From contig JAKSPB010000031.1 in NCBI GenBank assembly GCA_024405215.1, forward strand, positions 1 to 35,813: 35,813 bases of DNA, given 5' to 3'. Shown here one piece after another: positions 1 through 8,883 of the stretch; within the stretch, counting starts at the first letter, position 1, and each line of letters begins with the position of its first letter. The notes beneath the pieces are model-generated. The model was not told the origin of the DNA. It saw only the letters and a program-made list of their open reading frames with translations, and did no database searches. The position numbers were made by a program, and so were the translations under genes. The DNA is from Lentisphaeria bacterium (lineage in GTDB: Bacteria > Verrucomicrobiota > Lentisphaeria > Oligosphaerales > Oligosphaeraceae).

Positions 1-60
1 CCCCGTCCTTCGTCTTGAGTCCTGCGATTTCTCCCGCGATTTCCCCGTCCTTCGTGTCCA
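1..60 (-). repeat. Tandem 42-bp repeat (14-aa coiled-coil unit) continuing past the edge
   Basis: The string CCCCGTCCTTCGT occurs at 1 and again at 43, a period of 42 bases, encoding the unit TKDGEIAGEIAGLK on the minus strand. A more diverged unit precedes it. The array is cut by the window edge, so copy number is unknown. Confidence 0.75.
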
Positions 61-742
61 GGTCGCCAATCTGTCCGGCCAGTTCTGTGTCAGCTGCCTT
101 CAAGGAATTGATGGCGGCGGTTATCGCTTGGTTCTGCACGGGATTGGGGGAATCCTCGCTGAGTTCCTCGTCCACCGTAATTTCCTGTCCGGTGATTTCC
201 GCTTCGGAAAGATTGCCGAAGACGGCGCCTTTTCCCGCTGTCATGGTGCCATTCGCAATGAGGTCGGCTCCTTGGCAGAGTTTCACGACAGTGCCTTCCG
301 ACACGGTCAGCGTCGAGTTCTCGGGAATTTGGACACCATACTGGACGATGTGGATGGCGTCGTTATTCCAAGTGACATCGCCTTCCAGATTGCCGCTCTC
401 ATAGACATAGTTGGCGTCATTCAGGACAACCAACCGTGCTTTCGCAGGATCTTCTGTTTCATAAAGAGCGGCTTCATGGACGCCGTCTTCAACCGTTGTG
501 CTGTTCCACAACGGCGTTTCCGGATTCCATTCCGGCGCCGTGCCGTCAATGAGCAGCGTCGTGCCATTGCATGCCCCTTCGTCCACAGGAGAAACCCGCA
601 CGGTTCCGTGCACCAGCCTGGCGCCCAGGGTGGTGCGGGTGTCTACCACGCAATCGCTGCTGGCGGCTTCCGCCACCATGGTTTCTGTCGCCCAAAGGAA
701 CGCCCCTGTCACAAAGAGCATAATTGCGAAAAGTCTTCTCAT
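1..742 (-). CDS. Secreted fibre-like protein with 14-residue coiled-coil repeats (partial, C-terminus beyond left edge)
   Basis: This frame is open from an ATG at 742 to the left edge, 247 codons, preceded by a good ribosome-binding site (AGAGGAAAG). It begins with a signal peptide (MRRLFAIMLFVTGAFLWA). A Thr/Asn/Gly-rich segment of about 180 residues follows, with beta-like spacing and a stretch suggesting a right-handed beta-helix or jelly-roll. Near residue 200 is DSPNPVQNQAITAAI, close to the NPVQN-x-x-I motif common just before the repetitive shaft of phage-tail-fibre-like and surface proteins. The last visible residues are 14-residue repeats (TKDGEIAGEIAGLK), two heptads each, predicted to form a trimeric or dimeric coiled coil. 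The protein is probably exported and exposed. Its full size and function cannot be told from this window. It may be co-transcribed with the SUMF1-fold gene upstream (82-bp gap). Confidence 0.8.
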   Translation of the reverse strand, partial: MRRLFAIMLFVTGAFLWATETMVAEAASSDCVVDTRTTLGARLVHGTVRVSPVDEGACNGTTLLIDGTAPEWNPETPLWNSTTVEDGVHEAALYETEDPAKARLVVLNDANYVYESGNLEGDVTWNNDAIHIVQYGVQIPENSTLTVSEGTVVKLCQGADLIANGTMTAGKGAVFGNLSEAEITGQEITVDEELSEDSPNPVQNQAITAAINSLKAADTELAGQIGDLDTKDGEIAGEIAGLKTKDG

Positions 743-824
743 GGATTCTTTCCTCTAGTCTGTTTTATGTATTTTTTAGTTCAATTTCACGATTCCGGAT
801 CATGTTGGCGCTGATAGGGCACTC

Positions 825-2330
825 TTACGGGAGCGCCAGGCAGGTCACGCGCAGCCCGAAGAAGCCATTTGCGCTGGGCAGATAGTAGCTTCGGGTAGCG
901 GCACGGCAGTCTTGGGCGCCGATGAGCCAGCTTCCGCCGCGGAGCAGACGGTAAATGCCTGACTCCGGACCCTTTGGGTCCGTGACCGCTGCCGTTCCCA
1001 GTTTCTCGGCATACCAATCCAGGCACCATTCCCACGCATTGCCGTGCATGTCGTAGAGTCCCCAGGCATTGGGAAGGTAGTTTCCTGCCACTGCCGTGCC
1101 GGAAGAGGAATCCCCGATTTGGGAGTAGCTGCTTCCGCCGTTGCTCCAGTATCTGCCGACTTCGTTCAGGTTGTCATCCTTGTCTGTTGAAGTCAAGTCT
1201 TTCCCTGTGTTCAAGGCGGTGGCCGTTCCTGCGCGGCAGGCATTTTCCCATTGGGCTTCCGTGGGCAGGTCGAAGGCCAGGCCTGTCATTTCCTGCAGGC
1301 GCCCCAGGAAGGAGGTCGATTCAAGATTGGAGCCGCGGATCATGTCGTAGGAGACGCATTCCACGGGGCGTGTGGCGGCATCATTCCCGCCTTGGCAGAA
1401 ACTCGGGGTGGTTTCCATCAGCAGTTGCCATTGGCGCTGGGTGACTTCGAAGACGCCGATGTAGTAGTCCTGGGTCAAGGTCACCTGGTGGAGTTCCTCA
1501 TTGGAGTAACGCCCGATTTCGTCATCCGGGGAGCCCATGGCAAAGGTTCCGGCGGGAATCCTGCGTAGCCAGAGTTCGGTGGTGCGGCAAGTGGCATTAG
1601 TGAGATCCGGCGCTACGCCTGTGTAGTAATGGCTTCCATCTTCCAGGTTCACGACAAGGTAGGCCTGGGGGCTTCGTATGGTCAAAGTTGCTTTGACCGT
1701 GTAAGCCGTGCCGTTGATTTCGCAGGTCGCCGTCAATTCCGCAGTCTGGTCGCTTCCTGTGGTGTTTTTGGGGGTGACCAGGCCGGTGGCGTAGTCAACG
1801 GAGGCGTAGGCACCGCCGCTCGTGATGCTCCATACGGGATTGACAGTCGTCTGAGAACCATTCGACCAAGTGACAAGTAGGCTGTATGGAATTGCCGCGC
1901 TGCCGCCTATCGTGCCTTCGCCCTGGATTTCCACGGAAGACACCGTCAGGGGCTCCGGGGTTCCTTCGCGGAAAGCCTTGATCTTGACACGGAAATATTC
2001 CGTGGCAAAATTGGGACTGTCTGTCTTTGCATCCCAGGTGATGGTGTAGGGACCGCCAGCGGTAATGAACTGATCCACGCCGTCTCCCGAAAGGGTCGTC
2101 ATGGGAATCTCCACTTGCCGCAGAGCATCGTAGCCGGAGAACTCCAGCCGCAATGGCAGAGGCTTGCCGGATGAATCTGTTTCATCGCAGACAACCTGGT
2201 AGGTGATGTCCACAAGGCCATTCCACGGCCAGCGCTGATGCACCGTGATGTCTGTGATGGAGCACTCTGCCAGAAGAAATCCGGCAAAGCATAATATGGA
2301 TGTCCAAAATATAAGGCGTGTTTTCATCAT
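825..2330 (-). CDS. Secreted protein with Big2-like domain and C-terminal SUMF1 (formylglycine-generating-enzyme-like) domain
   Basis: 501 residues with an N-terminal signal peptide (hydrophobic residues 5-21). Residues about 22-140 are an all-beta region of unknown type. Residues about 148-225 resemble a bacterial Ig-like (Big2) domain (VTWSNGSQTTVNPVWSITSG, then YATGLVTP). Residues about 245-500 are a SUMF1/EgtB/PvdO fold, shown by PAGTFAMGSPDDE, VTQRQWQLLM, LPTEAQWENACRAGTA, HGNAWEWCLDW and RLLRGGSW. The cysteine pair that binds copper and does catalysis in true formylglycine-generating enzymes lies just after RGGS in that family. Here that segment reads RGGSWLIGAQDCRAATR, with only one Cys at a different spacing, so sulfatase activation is unlikely. 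A structural or ligand-binding role outside the cytoplasm fits better. Two adjacent ATGs (2330 and 2327) follow GGAG; 2327 has the better spacing. Probably transcribed from the promoter at 2414-2444. Confidence 0.88.
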   Translation of the reverse strand: MMKTRLIFWTSILCFAGFLLAECSITDITVHQRWPWNGLVDITYQVVCDETDSSGKPLPLRLEFSGYDALRQVEIPMTTLSGDGVDQFITAGGPYTITWDAKTDSPNFATEYFRVKIKAFREGTPEPLTVSSVEIQGEGTIGGSAAIPYSLLVTWSNGSQTTVNPVWSITSGGAYASVDYATGLVTPKNTTGSDQTAELTATCEINGTAYTVKATLTIRSPQAYLVVNLEDGSHYYTGVAPDLTNATCRTTELWLRRIPAGTFAMGSPDDEIGRYSNEELHQVTLTQDYYIGVFEVTQRQWQLLMETTPSFCQGGNDAATRPVECVSYDMIRGSNLESTSFLGRLQEMTGLAFDLPTEAQWENACRAGTATALNTGKDLTSTDKDDNLNEVGRYWSNGGSSYSQIGDSSSGTAVAGNYLPNAWGLYDMHGNAWEWCLDWYAEKLGTAAVTDPKGPESGIYRLLRGGSWLIGAQDCRAATRSYYLPSANGFFGLRVTCLALP

Positions 2331-2413
2331 TCAACTCCATGGAAAATCACAGCAGAGGTCCTCGGACTCTGGCAAATCTGTGAATTTTACCAACACACTA
2401 CTGGATTTACGGT

Positions 2414-2444
2414 ACTATAGCAGGATATGTTAATTTTTTTACAA
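2414..2444 (-). promoter_or_regulatory. Candidate extended -10 promoter for the SUMF1-fold gene
   Basis: On the minus strand a TTGTAA box (2439-2444) is followed after 19 bases by TATAGT (2414-2419), which is preceded by TGC, an extended -10. Transcription would start near 2407, about 77 bases before the ATG. The spacer is long, but the extended -10 can compensate. Confidence 0.45.
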
Positions 2445-2459
2445 AAATCGTGGCTAAAA

Positions 2460-2560
2460 ATGGCGACTTTCTGTTTTTTCTACGCCATCTTTCGCGGGAA
2501 GGGGCGTTTTCTTTTGGGAAAAGTCGCTTCTGCGACAGCTTGCGTCTCCTGCGCAAGCCA
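2460..2560. other. Intergenic segment with adjacent short hairpins
   Basis: This gap between two minus-strand genes holds no convincing ORF. It contains two back-to-back hairpins: GTCGC/GCGAC (2523-2527 with 2532-2536) and GCTTGCG/CGCAAGC (2538-2544 with 2552-2558). A longer-range arm GCGACTTT (2463-2470) is complementary to AAAGTCGC (2520-2527). It may be leader or trailer RNA structure or an extragenic palindrome. No function is proposed. Confidence 0.35.
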
Positions 2561-2604
2561 TGAAATTTTATGTGTTCCTTTTGAACAACTAAGAGGAAAA
2601 GAAA

Positions 2605-2652
2605 CAAAAAAGCTGTCGTCATCTCGGAATGAGGTTATGCGACAGCCTTTTT
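2605..2652 (-). terminator. Rho-independent terminator of the sugar isomerase gene
   Basis: Stem GCTGTCG/CGACAGC (2612-2618 with 2640-2646), extended inward by CAT/ATG with a one-base bulge. On the minus strand it is followed by TTTTTTG. It lies about 30 bases past the stop codon at 2680. Confidence 0.85.
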
Positions 2653-2679
2653 CGGTCTGGATTTGATTTTACCGTACGA

Positions 2680-3492
2680 TTAGCATTCCGCCATCCACTG
2701 GTGAACGACGCGAAGTCCATCACGCCAGGACTCTTCGAAGGAAGAGTTCTTCTCGATCCAGCTGCATTCCATGGAAATGGCGCCCTGGTATTTCATTTCC
2801 GCCAGGACCTTCATGCACTCCAGCAGGTAGGTGGACTTGGAAAAGCCCGGCAGTTTCCGTGTTTCGGGATCGGCGAAGTGGATATGGAAAAGATGCTCCC
2901 CTACTTCCTTGAGCAATTCCGGAGAATCGCCGACTTGATACATGTGGAAGCAGTCGGCCATCAGCTGAAGGCGCGGGGAATCCGCGGCTTTCATGACGGC
3001 AAGACTGTCCTTGAGGGAATTCAGAATATTACTCTCTTTCCGCTGGAGATTCTCCAGGAGAATTCTGACTTTGCAGTCGGCAATGCGGCGGCACAATTCG
3101 CGGCAGTACTCAACAAACTGAGCCTTGCCGGCTTCCAGGTCGTAGCCTTCGGGGACGCTACGGGCGGCACTGGATCCGAGAACCAGGTAAGGAATGCCGA
3201 CCTCGTCTGCCCGGCGGCAGGCAGTCTCCGCATACGCCAGGGCCGCTTCGGTTGTGGGGGCCGGACCTGTTAGCTTGAAGGTGCCGGGCAAGAAGCCATT
3301 CAGACTCTTATATTGAAGAATCTTCTGGGCTTCAAGCAACTTCTGTTTTTGGACAGCCCAGGCTTCGGCACCTTCCGCCGGAATCAAAATCGTAGAGACT
3401 GAAGCTTCTGCAAAATCAAATCCAGCGGCCTTCATGGCTGCCAGTTCTTCCGGTGCCGACTCTGACTTGCCGAATAAAAAATGCACTTTCAT
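2680..3492 (-). CDS. Sugar phosphate isomerase/epimerase (xylose-isomerase-like TIM barrel)
   Basis: 270 residues, the usual length for the AP-endonuclease-2/xylose-isomerase-like TIM-barrel family (IolE, IolI, tagatose/psicose epimerases and relatives). The expected metal ligands at the ends of barrel strands are visible: Glu147 (RILLENLQ), Asp180 (QLMADCFHM), His205 (FHIHFADPE) and Glu242 (ISMECSW). There is no signal peptide, so it is cytoplasmic and probably isomerises or epimerises a keto-sugar or inositol derivative; the substrate cannot be read from sequence. It is monocistronic here, with a terminator directly downstream and a divergent efflux operon upstream. No clear Shine-Dalgarno precedes the ATG, but the start is supported by the first beta-strand (MKVHFLFGK). 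Confidence 0.88.
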   Translation of the reverse strand: MKVHFLFGKSESAPEELAAMKAAGFDFAEASVSTILIPAEGAEAWAVQKQKLLEAQKILQYKSLNGFLPGTFKLTGPAPTTEAALAYAETACRRADEVGIPYLVLGSSAARSVPEGYDLEAGKAQFVEYCRELCRRIADCKVRILLENLQRKESNILNSLKDSLAVMKAADSPRLQLMADCFHMYQVGDSPELLKEVGEHLFHIHFADPETRKLPGFSKSTYLLECMKVLAEMKYQGAISMECSWIEKNSSFEESWRDGLRVVHQWMAEC

Positions 3493-3717
3493 AGGGGAGT
3501 TTTTTTAATGAGGGTTCAAAGGGGTTCCAAAGATGCGAAAATGCATCTTCCCGTACTATAACTTGCGACGGCAATGCTGTACTCGTCCGAAAAACGCATC
3601 GTGGCACGAGTGTCCGAAGATTCAGGCCTTTCTGACGGAAAAAAAAGGGAATTCAATGGTATATTATGACACGTTTTGTTCAATTTTGTCAATTGTCCTG
3701 TCAAAAAAAAGCAATCC

Positions 3718-4824
3718 ATGAAAAAGAAAATCATCTCGCTGGTTGTCATCATTGCCATAATTGCCGGAATCTACAGTTATTACGTGAAGCGGAATTCCCA
3801 GCAAGGGGAGTATCCGCCGTTTGTTTCGGGCAATGGCCGTCTGGAGGCCACGGAGGTCTTTGTCTCCACCCGGGATGCGGGGCGGATTCAGGAGATTCTG
3901 GTGAACGAGGGCGATTTGGTGCAACAAGACCAGGTTCTTGTTTGGATGAGCCAGACTGCTTTGAAGGCGCAGATGCTTCAGGCGAAGGCGGGCCTGGCGG
4001 AAGCCAAGGCCGAGGAGTTGAACGCGGAGGCGCGAGTCTCCGTCTGCGAGAGCGAGATTGCGGCCGCCAAGTCCACATCCCGCCAGAAGGAGATGCAGAT
4101 GAATTCTGCGAAGAAGCGTTTCGACCGTACTGCCGAGTTGTTCAAGAAAGGCGTCGCCACGGCTCAGGAATATGATGACGAGGAAGGCGTCTTCCTGGCT
4201 GCACAGGCGGAGTACGAGGCCATGAAGGCGAAGATCCAGTCGGCCGAGGCGGAACACAAGGTCGCCCTGACGAACGTGGAGTCTGCCAAGGCGAAGATCC
4301 AGGCTGCCGAGGCCAATGTCGCGGTGATCCAGGAGGGACTCGACAGCACTGTCCTGACAGCCCCCCGCCGCGGACGCATCGAGTATCGCATCGCGCAGCC
4401 AGGCGAGGTGCTTAGTGCGGGCGGCCGTGTGCTGAACTTGTCGGATCTGACAGATGTCTATATGACTTTCTTCCTGCCCGAGGCGATGGCCGGCCAGGTG
4501 GAGATCGGCGCGGAGGTGCGTATTGTCCTGGACGCCATTCCTGACTATCCGGTGCCTGCGGAAATCTCATATGTCTCCAGCACCGCGCAGTTTACTCCAA
4601 AAACCGTGGAGACGCAGGTTGAACGCCAGAAGATGATGTTCCGCGTCAAGGCAAGAATCCGTCCCGAATTGCTGGAAAAGTATATCGACTATGTCAAGAC
4701 CGGCCTGCCGGGTGTGGCATGGGTGCGTTTGGACAAGAATGCCAAGTGGCCCGAAGAGCTTCTGAGCCGTGCGGATAGAGAAGAGGCCGGCATTCCCGAG
4801 AAGAATCCGAAAAACGTTGACTAG
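3718..4824 (+). CDS. yhiI: Periplasmic membrane-fusion (HlyD-family) subunit of an RbbA-type ABC exporter
   Basis: 368 residues from the ATG at 3718. An in-frame TTG at 3676 would add 14 residues ahead of the obvious N-terminal anchor and is not preferred. Residues about 4-22 are one membrane anchor (IISLVVIIAIIAGIYSYY). A lipoyl-like half-motif follows (NGRLEATEVFVSTRDAGRI, EGDLVQQDQVL), then an Ala/Glu/Lys-rich coiled-coil hairpin (about 80-205). The second lipoyl half comes next (LTAPRRGRIEYRIAQPGEVLSAGG), then a beta-barrel region. This is the layout of E. coli YhiI and YbhG. The protein should bridge the inner-membrane ABC exporter to an outer-membrane channel, which is not encoded here. 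It is first of three tightly packed genes (21-bp gap to the next). No Shine-Dalgarno is visible. Confidence 0.92.
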   Translation: MKKKIISLVVIIAIIAGIYSYYVKRNSQQGEYPPFVSGNGRLEATEVFVSTRDAGRIQEILVNEGDLVQQDQVLVWMSQTALKAQMLQAKAGLAEAKAEELNAEARVSVCESEIAAAKSTSRQKEMQMNSAKKRFDRTAELFKKGVATAQEYDDEEGVFLAAQAEYEAMKAKIQSAEAEHKVALTNVESAKAKIQAAEANVAVIQEGLDSTVLTAPRRGRIEYRIAQPGEVLSAGGRVLNLSDLTDVYMTFFLPEAMAGQVEIGAEVRIVLDAIPDYPVPAEISYVSSTAQFTPKTVETQVERQKMMFRVKARIRPELLEKYIDYVKTGLPGVAWVRLDKNAKWPEELLSRADREEAGIPEKNPKNVD

Positions 4825-4845
4825 CCACTTTGGGAATTCACCGGC

Positions 4846-7599
4846 ATGGAAGAGAACTTTGTCCGTATCCAAAATTTGTCGATGTCCTACGGCAAAGTCC
4901 AGGCATTGCGTGATGTGAGCCTGACCCTGCCGCCACAGAAACTGATTGGACTCATTGGCCCGGACGGCGTTGGCAAATCGAGTTTGCTGTCGCTGGTCAC
5001 CGGCGCTCATGCCATGCCCCCGGAAGGCCAGCTGACGGTCTTGGGAGGCGACATGCGGGACAAGGGCCATCGGAACAGGGTCTGTCCAAAGATCGCCTAT
5101 ATGCCCCAGGGCCTGGGCAAGAACCTTTATTTTACGCTGACTGTAGAGGAGAACCTCCAGTTCTTCGGGCGGCTTTTCGGACATGACGACGCGGAATGTC
5201 GTCGCCGCATCGACCACTTGACCCGTTCCACTGGACTCTATCCCTTCCTGAAACGTCCGGCGGGCAAGCTTTCCGGCGGCATGAAGCAGAAGCTGGGGCT
5301 TTGCTGTTCGTTGATCCACGATCCTGATCTGCTGGTGCTGGACGAACCGACTACCGGCGTGGATCCCCTGGCGCGTCGGCAATTCTGGGACCTGGTGGAC
5401 AATGTCCGCCGTTCTCAGCCCCAAATGGGCGTTATCGTGGCCACGGCGTATATGGACGAGGCGGAGCGATTCGACTGGCTTGTCGCCATGGACGACGGGA
5501 AGATCCTGGCGACCGGCACTCCCAAGGAGTTGCTGGATCGCACAGGGCAGGATAATCTGGACGCCGCTTTCATCCGGCTTCTTCCCGAGGAGAAGCACAG
5601 CGGCCATGTCGAGCTGACGGTTCCTCCACTGGATGTGGAGGATGGTGTCTATTCAATAGAAGCAGAAGGTCTTACGCGTCGATTTGGGGCTTTTACTGCC
5701 GTGGATCACGTCAGTTTCAAGATTCGTCGCGGCGAGATTTTCGGTTTCCTGGGGTCCAATGGCTGCGGAAAGACCACTACCATGCGGATGCTCACGGGGT
5801 TGCTGCCCGCCACGGAAGGAACGGCAAAGCTTTTCGGCAAGGCGATTGACGCCAGTGACGTGGCGGTCCGTCTGAACCTCGGCTACATGACGCAGCTTTT
5901 TTCGCTCTACAACGAACTGACGGTCCGGCAGAATCTGGAGCTCTTTGCGCAACTTTATCGCATTCCCAAGGAGGAACAGCCCTCCCGGGTGCAGGAGATG
6001 ATCGACCGCTTCGGGCTGAACCAGGTGGAAAACACCACGCCTGCGGATTTGCCGCTTGGCATCAAACAGCGCCTCAGCCTGGCCGCGGCTGCCATCCACC
6101 GTCCTCAGATTTTGATTCTGGACGAGCCGACTTCCGGCGTGGATCCCGTGGCCCGCGATGTCTTCTGGCAGCTGGTCATTGAACTTTCCCGCCGGGACAA
6201 GGTGACCATTTTCATTACCACGCATTTCATGAACGAGGCGGCCCGTTGCGACCGGATCTCCCTGATGCACGCCGGGCGTTCCCTGGCTTGCGGAACACCG
6301 GCCGAACTCCAGGAGGCCCGCCATGCCGCCACGCTGGAAGAGGCCTTCATTGGCTATCTGGAGGATGCGGATCCCAATGCCGCCGATGCCAAGGCTCAGG
6401 AGGCCGTCGTCTTGAAACAACCGGAAATGTCTGCGCAGGCGAACCAGTCCGACGGGCTTCGGGGATTCTTCCGAAAGTACTTCAGCTTGCGGCGCCTCAT
6501 GGCGAGCTGTCGGCGCGAGACGCTGGAATTGCTGCGCGATCCCATCCGCGTGACCCTGGCTACCGCCGGCGCGATGATTCTGATGTTTGTCATCGGCTAT
6601 GGCATGAACATGGATGTGGAGGATCTTCCCTTTGCCGTATTGGACAACGACCAGAGCCAGGCCAGCGTGGACTATGCGCTGAACATCAGCGGTTCGCGGT
6701 ATTTCTCCGAACATCCGGTCGTCTCTTCCCACGACGAACTGGACCGACGAATGGTCAGCGGGGAACTCAGCGTGGTCGTGGAAATTCCCGCGGATTTCGG
6801 ATTGCAGCTTCAGCAGGGGCGTTCGCCGCAGGTAGCCTTCTGGATTGACGGCTCCAATCCGAGCCGGGCCGAGACCATCGTGGGATATATGCAGGCCTTG
6901 CACGCACATTGGCTAAACACCATGAGCCGTCAGGCGGGCGTCACTGCCGGCGCGCTCTTCAATGTCCAGACACGCAATCGCTACAATCCGGACGTGCGCA
7001 GTCTTCCCGCCATGGTCCCCGCCGTGATTCCGCTGCTGCTTCTGATGATTCCCGCCATTCTGGCTGCGCTTTCCGTGGTCCGGGAAAAGGAGCTGGGCTC
7101 CATCACCAACCTCTATGTCACGCCCATGAGCCGCATGGAGTTCATTCTGGGAAAGCAGCTCCCCTACATCGGATTCTCCGTGATCAGCTATGCCGTTCTG
7201 CTTTTGATGGCGGTGCTCTTCTTCGGGGTCCCCATCCGGGGAAGTCTGTCGACGCTTTGCTTGGGATTGCTGCTCTACTGCTTCATCTCCACGGGCTTCG
7301 GAATGCTGGCCTCCTCGGTCACCCATAGCCAGATTGCCGTCATCTTCCTGGTGGCCATTGCCACCATGATGCCTGCGGAGCAATATTGCGGACTGCTCAA
7401 CCCCGTCAGCGCCCAGCATGGTTTCGCACGGCTGATTGGCGAGGTCTATCCCACAAGCCATGCCTTGACGATTACCCGTGGCGTCTTCAACAAGGCACTG
7501 GGCTTCGCCGACCTCTGGAGGCCGCTGATGACCTTGCTGATTGAAGCGCCGATCATCATCGGCGCAGCCATCCTTCTCCAGAAAAAGCAGGAGCGTTAA
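4846..7599 (+). CDS. rbbA: RbbA-type ABC exporter: two ATPase domains fused to an ABC-2 permease
   Basis: 917 residues, against 911 in E. coli RbbA. NBD1 has Walker [10 protein letters not shown] (38-46), signature LSGG (142-145) and Walker B LLVLDEP, but the switch-histidine position reads VATAYMDEA, so His is replaced by Ala201. NBD2 has Walker [11 protein letters not shown] (303-312), a degenerate signature LPLG (402-405), Walker B LILDEP and an intact switch His460 (ITTHFMNEA). Residues about 540-917 are an ABC-2 permease half: one TM near 560-580 ([20 protein letters not shown]), a periplasmic loop, then five or so TMs. One ATP site should be canonical and one degenerate. E. coli RbbA was described as a ribosome-associated ATPase. 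The operon context says exporter. It is followed by the second permease half after a single base. Confidence 0.95.
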   Translation: MEENFVRIQNLSMSYGKVQALRDVSLTLPPQKLIGLIGPDGVGKSSLLSLVTGAHAMPPEGQLTVLGGDMRDKGHRNRVCPKIAYMPQGLGKNLYFTLTVEENLQFFGRLFGHDDAECRRRIDHLTRSTGLYPFLKRPAGKLSGGMKQKLGLCCSLIHDPDLLVLDEPTTGVDPLARRQFWDLVDNVRRSQPQMGVIVATAYMDEAERFDWLVAMDDGKILATGTPKELLDRTGQDNLDAAFIRLLPEEKHSGHVELTVPPLDVEDGVYSIEAEGLTRRFGAFTAVDHVSFKIRRGEIFGFLGSNGCGKTTTMRMLTGLLPATEGTAKLFGKAIDASDVAVRLNLGYMTQLFSLYNELTVRQNLELFAQLYRIPKEEQPSRVQEMIDRFGLNQVENTTPADLPLGIKQRLSLAAAAIHRPQILILDEPTSGVDPVARDVFWQLVIELSRRDKVTIFITTHFMNEAARCDRISLMHAGRSLACGTPAELQEARHAATLEEAFIGYLEDADPNAADAKAQEAVVLKQPEMSAQANQSDGLRGFFRKYFSLRRLMASCRRETLELLRDPIRVTLATAGAMILMFVIGYGMNMDVEDLPFAVLDNDQSQASVDYALNISGSRYFSEHPVVSSHDELDRRMVSGELSVVVEIPADFGLQLQQGRSPQVAFWIDGSNPSRAETIVGYMQALHAHWLNTMSRQAGVTAGALFNVQTRNRYNPDVRSLPAMVPAVIPLLLLMIPAILAALSVVREKELGSITNLYVTPMSRMEFILGKQLPYIGFSVISYAVLLLMAVLFFGVPIRGSLSTLCLGLLLYCFISTGFGMLASSVTHSQIAVIFLVAIATMMPAEQYCGLLNPVSAQHGFARLIGEVYPTSHALTITRGVFNKALGFADLWRPLMTLLIEAPIIIGAAILLQKKQER

Positions 7600-7600
7600 T

Positions 7601-8719
7601 ATGTGGCAGGCAATTAAGAACATCTATTATCTGGGAGTCAAGGAAATCCGGGGACTTCTGCGGGACGTCTTCATGGTCGCGCTGATTCTCTATGCCTTCT
7701 CCCTCCAAGTCATTACCATCTCCGGGTCCTCCACGGACAGCATCACCGACGCCGCGGTGGCCGTCGTGGACGAAGACCACTCCCAGCTATCCCGACGACT
7801 CGTCGATTCTCTGCTTCCGCCGCATTTCCTTCCTCCGAAGGATATTGAGAATAGCCAGGTCGACCAGATGCTGGACAACGGCACCTACACTTTCGTCATC
7901 GTCATTCCGGAGAATTTCCAGCGTGACGTGATGGCGGGAAACGCTCCTTCCATCCAGCTGAACGTAGATGCCACCCGCATGAGCCAGGCGTTCACGGGCG
8001 CAGCGTACATCCAGCAGATTTTCAGCGAAGAAGCGGCGAACTATTTCCAGCGCGGGGAGACCATGCTCGTGGCTGCGGACATCGTTCCGCGCAACCGCTT
8101 CAATGCCAATCTGACGGATTCCTGGTTCCAGACCTTCATGCAGCTGGTCAACGATGTCTCGCTGTTGGCCATCATCCTGACGGGCGCGGCGCTGATTCGG
8201 GAACGTGAATGCGGCACCTTGGAGCATCTGCTGGTCATGCCGGTGACGCCGTTCCAGATCATGAGTTCCAAGATCTGGTCCATGGGAATCGTGGTGTGGA
8301 TCGCCACGGCGCTTTCCGTGAAGTTCGTCATCAACGGCTATCTGGACATTCCCATCAACGGTTCATACTGGCTTTTCATGGCCGGGGTGGCGTTGCATTT
8401 GTTCGCCATGACTTCCATGGGAATCTTCCTGGCCTGCGTCGCCGACAGCATGCCACAGCTGGGAATGCTGATGATTCTGGTGCTCCTGCCCATGCAGATG
8501 CTCTCCGGCGGGGCAACGCCGCGGGAGTCCATGCCGGAGTTCGTCCAGACGGTCATGCTTCTGGCCCCTACGACCCATTTCGTGAAAATCAGCCAGGCGG
8601 TGCTCTTCCGAGGCGCGAATCTATCCATGGTCTGGCAGCCATTCGCCTGGCTTTTCGGAATCGGCGCCGCACTTTTCGGCTACTCTCTCTTCCGGTTCCG
8701 GAAATCCCTGGCATCTTGA
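7601..8719 (+). CDS. yhhJ: ABC-2 permease partner of the RbbA-type exporter
   Basis: 372 residues, against 374 in E. coli YhhJ. The ATG at 7601 comes one base after the rbbA stop, with AGGAG at 7589-7593 inside rbbA, so translation is probably coupled; an upstream in-frame ATG within rbbA at 7541 is disfavoured. The N-terminal half has a TM at about 25-43 and a soluble periplasmic loop (TDAAVAVVDEDHSQLSRRLVDS). The C-terminal half has five hydrophobic segments and the ABC-2 family pattern ALIRERECGTLEHLLVMPVTP followed by ATPTHF-like QTVMLLAPTTHFV. It should pair with the fused permease half of RbbA to form the export channel. A strong hairpin follows the stop codon. Confidence 0.94.
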   Translation: MWQAIKNIYYLGVKEIRGLLRDVFMVALILYAFSLQVITISGSSTDSITDAAVAVVDEDHSQLSRRLVDSLLPPHFLPPKDIENSQVDQMLDNGTYTFVIVIPENFQRDVMAGNAPSIQLNVDATRMSQAFTGAAYIQQIFSEEAANYFQRGETMLVAADIVPRNRFNANLTDSWFQTFMQLVNDVSLLAIILTGAALIRERECGTLEHLLVMPVTPFQIMSSKIWSMGIVVWIATALSVKFVINGYLDIPINGSYWLFMAGVALHLFAMTSMGIFLACVADSMPQLGMLMILVLLPMQMLSGGATPRESMPEFVQTVMLLAPTTHFVKISQAVLFRGANLSMVWQPFAWLFGIGAALFGYSLFRFRKSLAS

Positions 8720-8726
8720 ACTCCTT

Positions 8727-8759
8727 GACGGACGGGGGGACACTCGTTTCCCGTCCGTC
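8727..8759 (+). terminator. Strong 3' hairpin after the efflux operon
   Basis: Perfect 10-bp stem GACGGACGGG/CCCGTCCGTC (8727-8736 with 8750-8759), seven bases after the yhhJ stop. No U-tract follows, so it may stabilise the mRNA 3' end or act with Rho rather than work as a classic intrinsic terminator. Confidence 0.55.
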
Positions 8760-8813
8760 GCATCGGCGGCAACGAAACGATATCCTTATTCCGCAGGAGT
8801 AAAGGCGGCGCGA

Positions 8814-8848
8814 AGACGCATGTGTCCTACGACTTTGAGACGCATGTG
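8814..8848 (+). promoter_or_regulatory. Pair of direct repeats AGACGCATGTG flanking a -35 box (putative operator)
   Basis: An exact 11-bp direct repeat AGACGCATGTG lies at 8814-8824 and 8838-8848, 24 bases apart. One copy is just upstream of the -35 box and the other overlaps its end and the spacer. That placement would suit a repressor or activator bound on one face of the helix. The binding protein is unknown. Confidence 0.45.
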
Positions 8849-8864
8849 CCTGCATTCTATTATG
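8836..8864 (+). promoter_or_regulatory. Near-consensus sigma-70-type promoter
   Basis: TTGAGA (8836-8841), a 17-base spacer, then TATTAT (8859-8864); each box matches the consensus at 5 of 6 positions. Transcription would start near 8871 and run to the terminator at 9391-9418, a transcript of about 540 bases. Confidence 0.6.
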
Positions 8865-8883
8865 TTAGGGGTGCGAATAGTGG

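Noticed and set aside
128-814. Plus-strand frames at the left end (15-404, 128-814, 498-758)
   Set aside because: The minus-strand frame open to the edge has a signal peptide, a ribosome-binding site and repeats; the plus-strand products do not look like proteins.
5653-6909. Open frame of 418 codons on the minus strand
   Set aside because: Antisense to rbbA; no family features. The frames at 4567-5607, 25142-26308 and 26989-28254 on the minus strand are rejected for the same reason.
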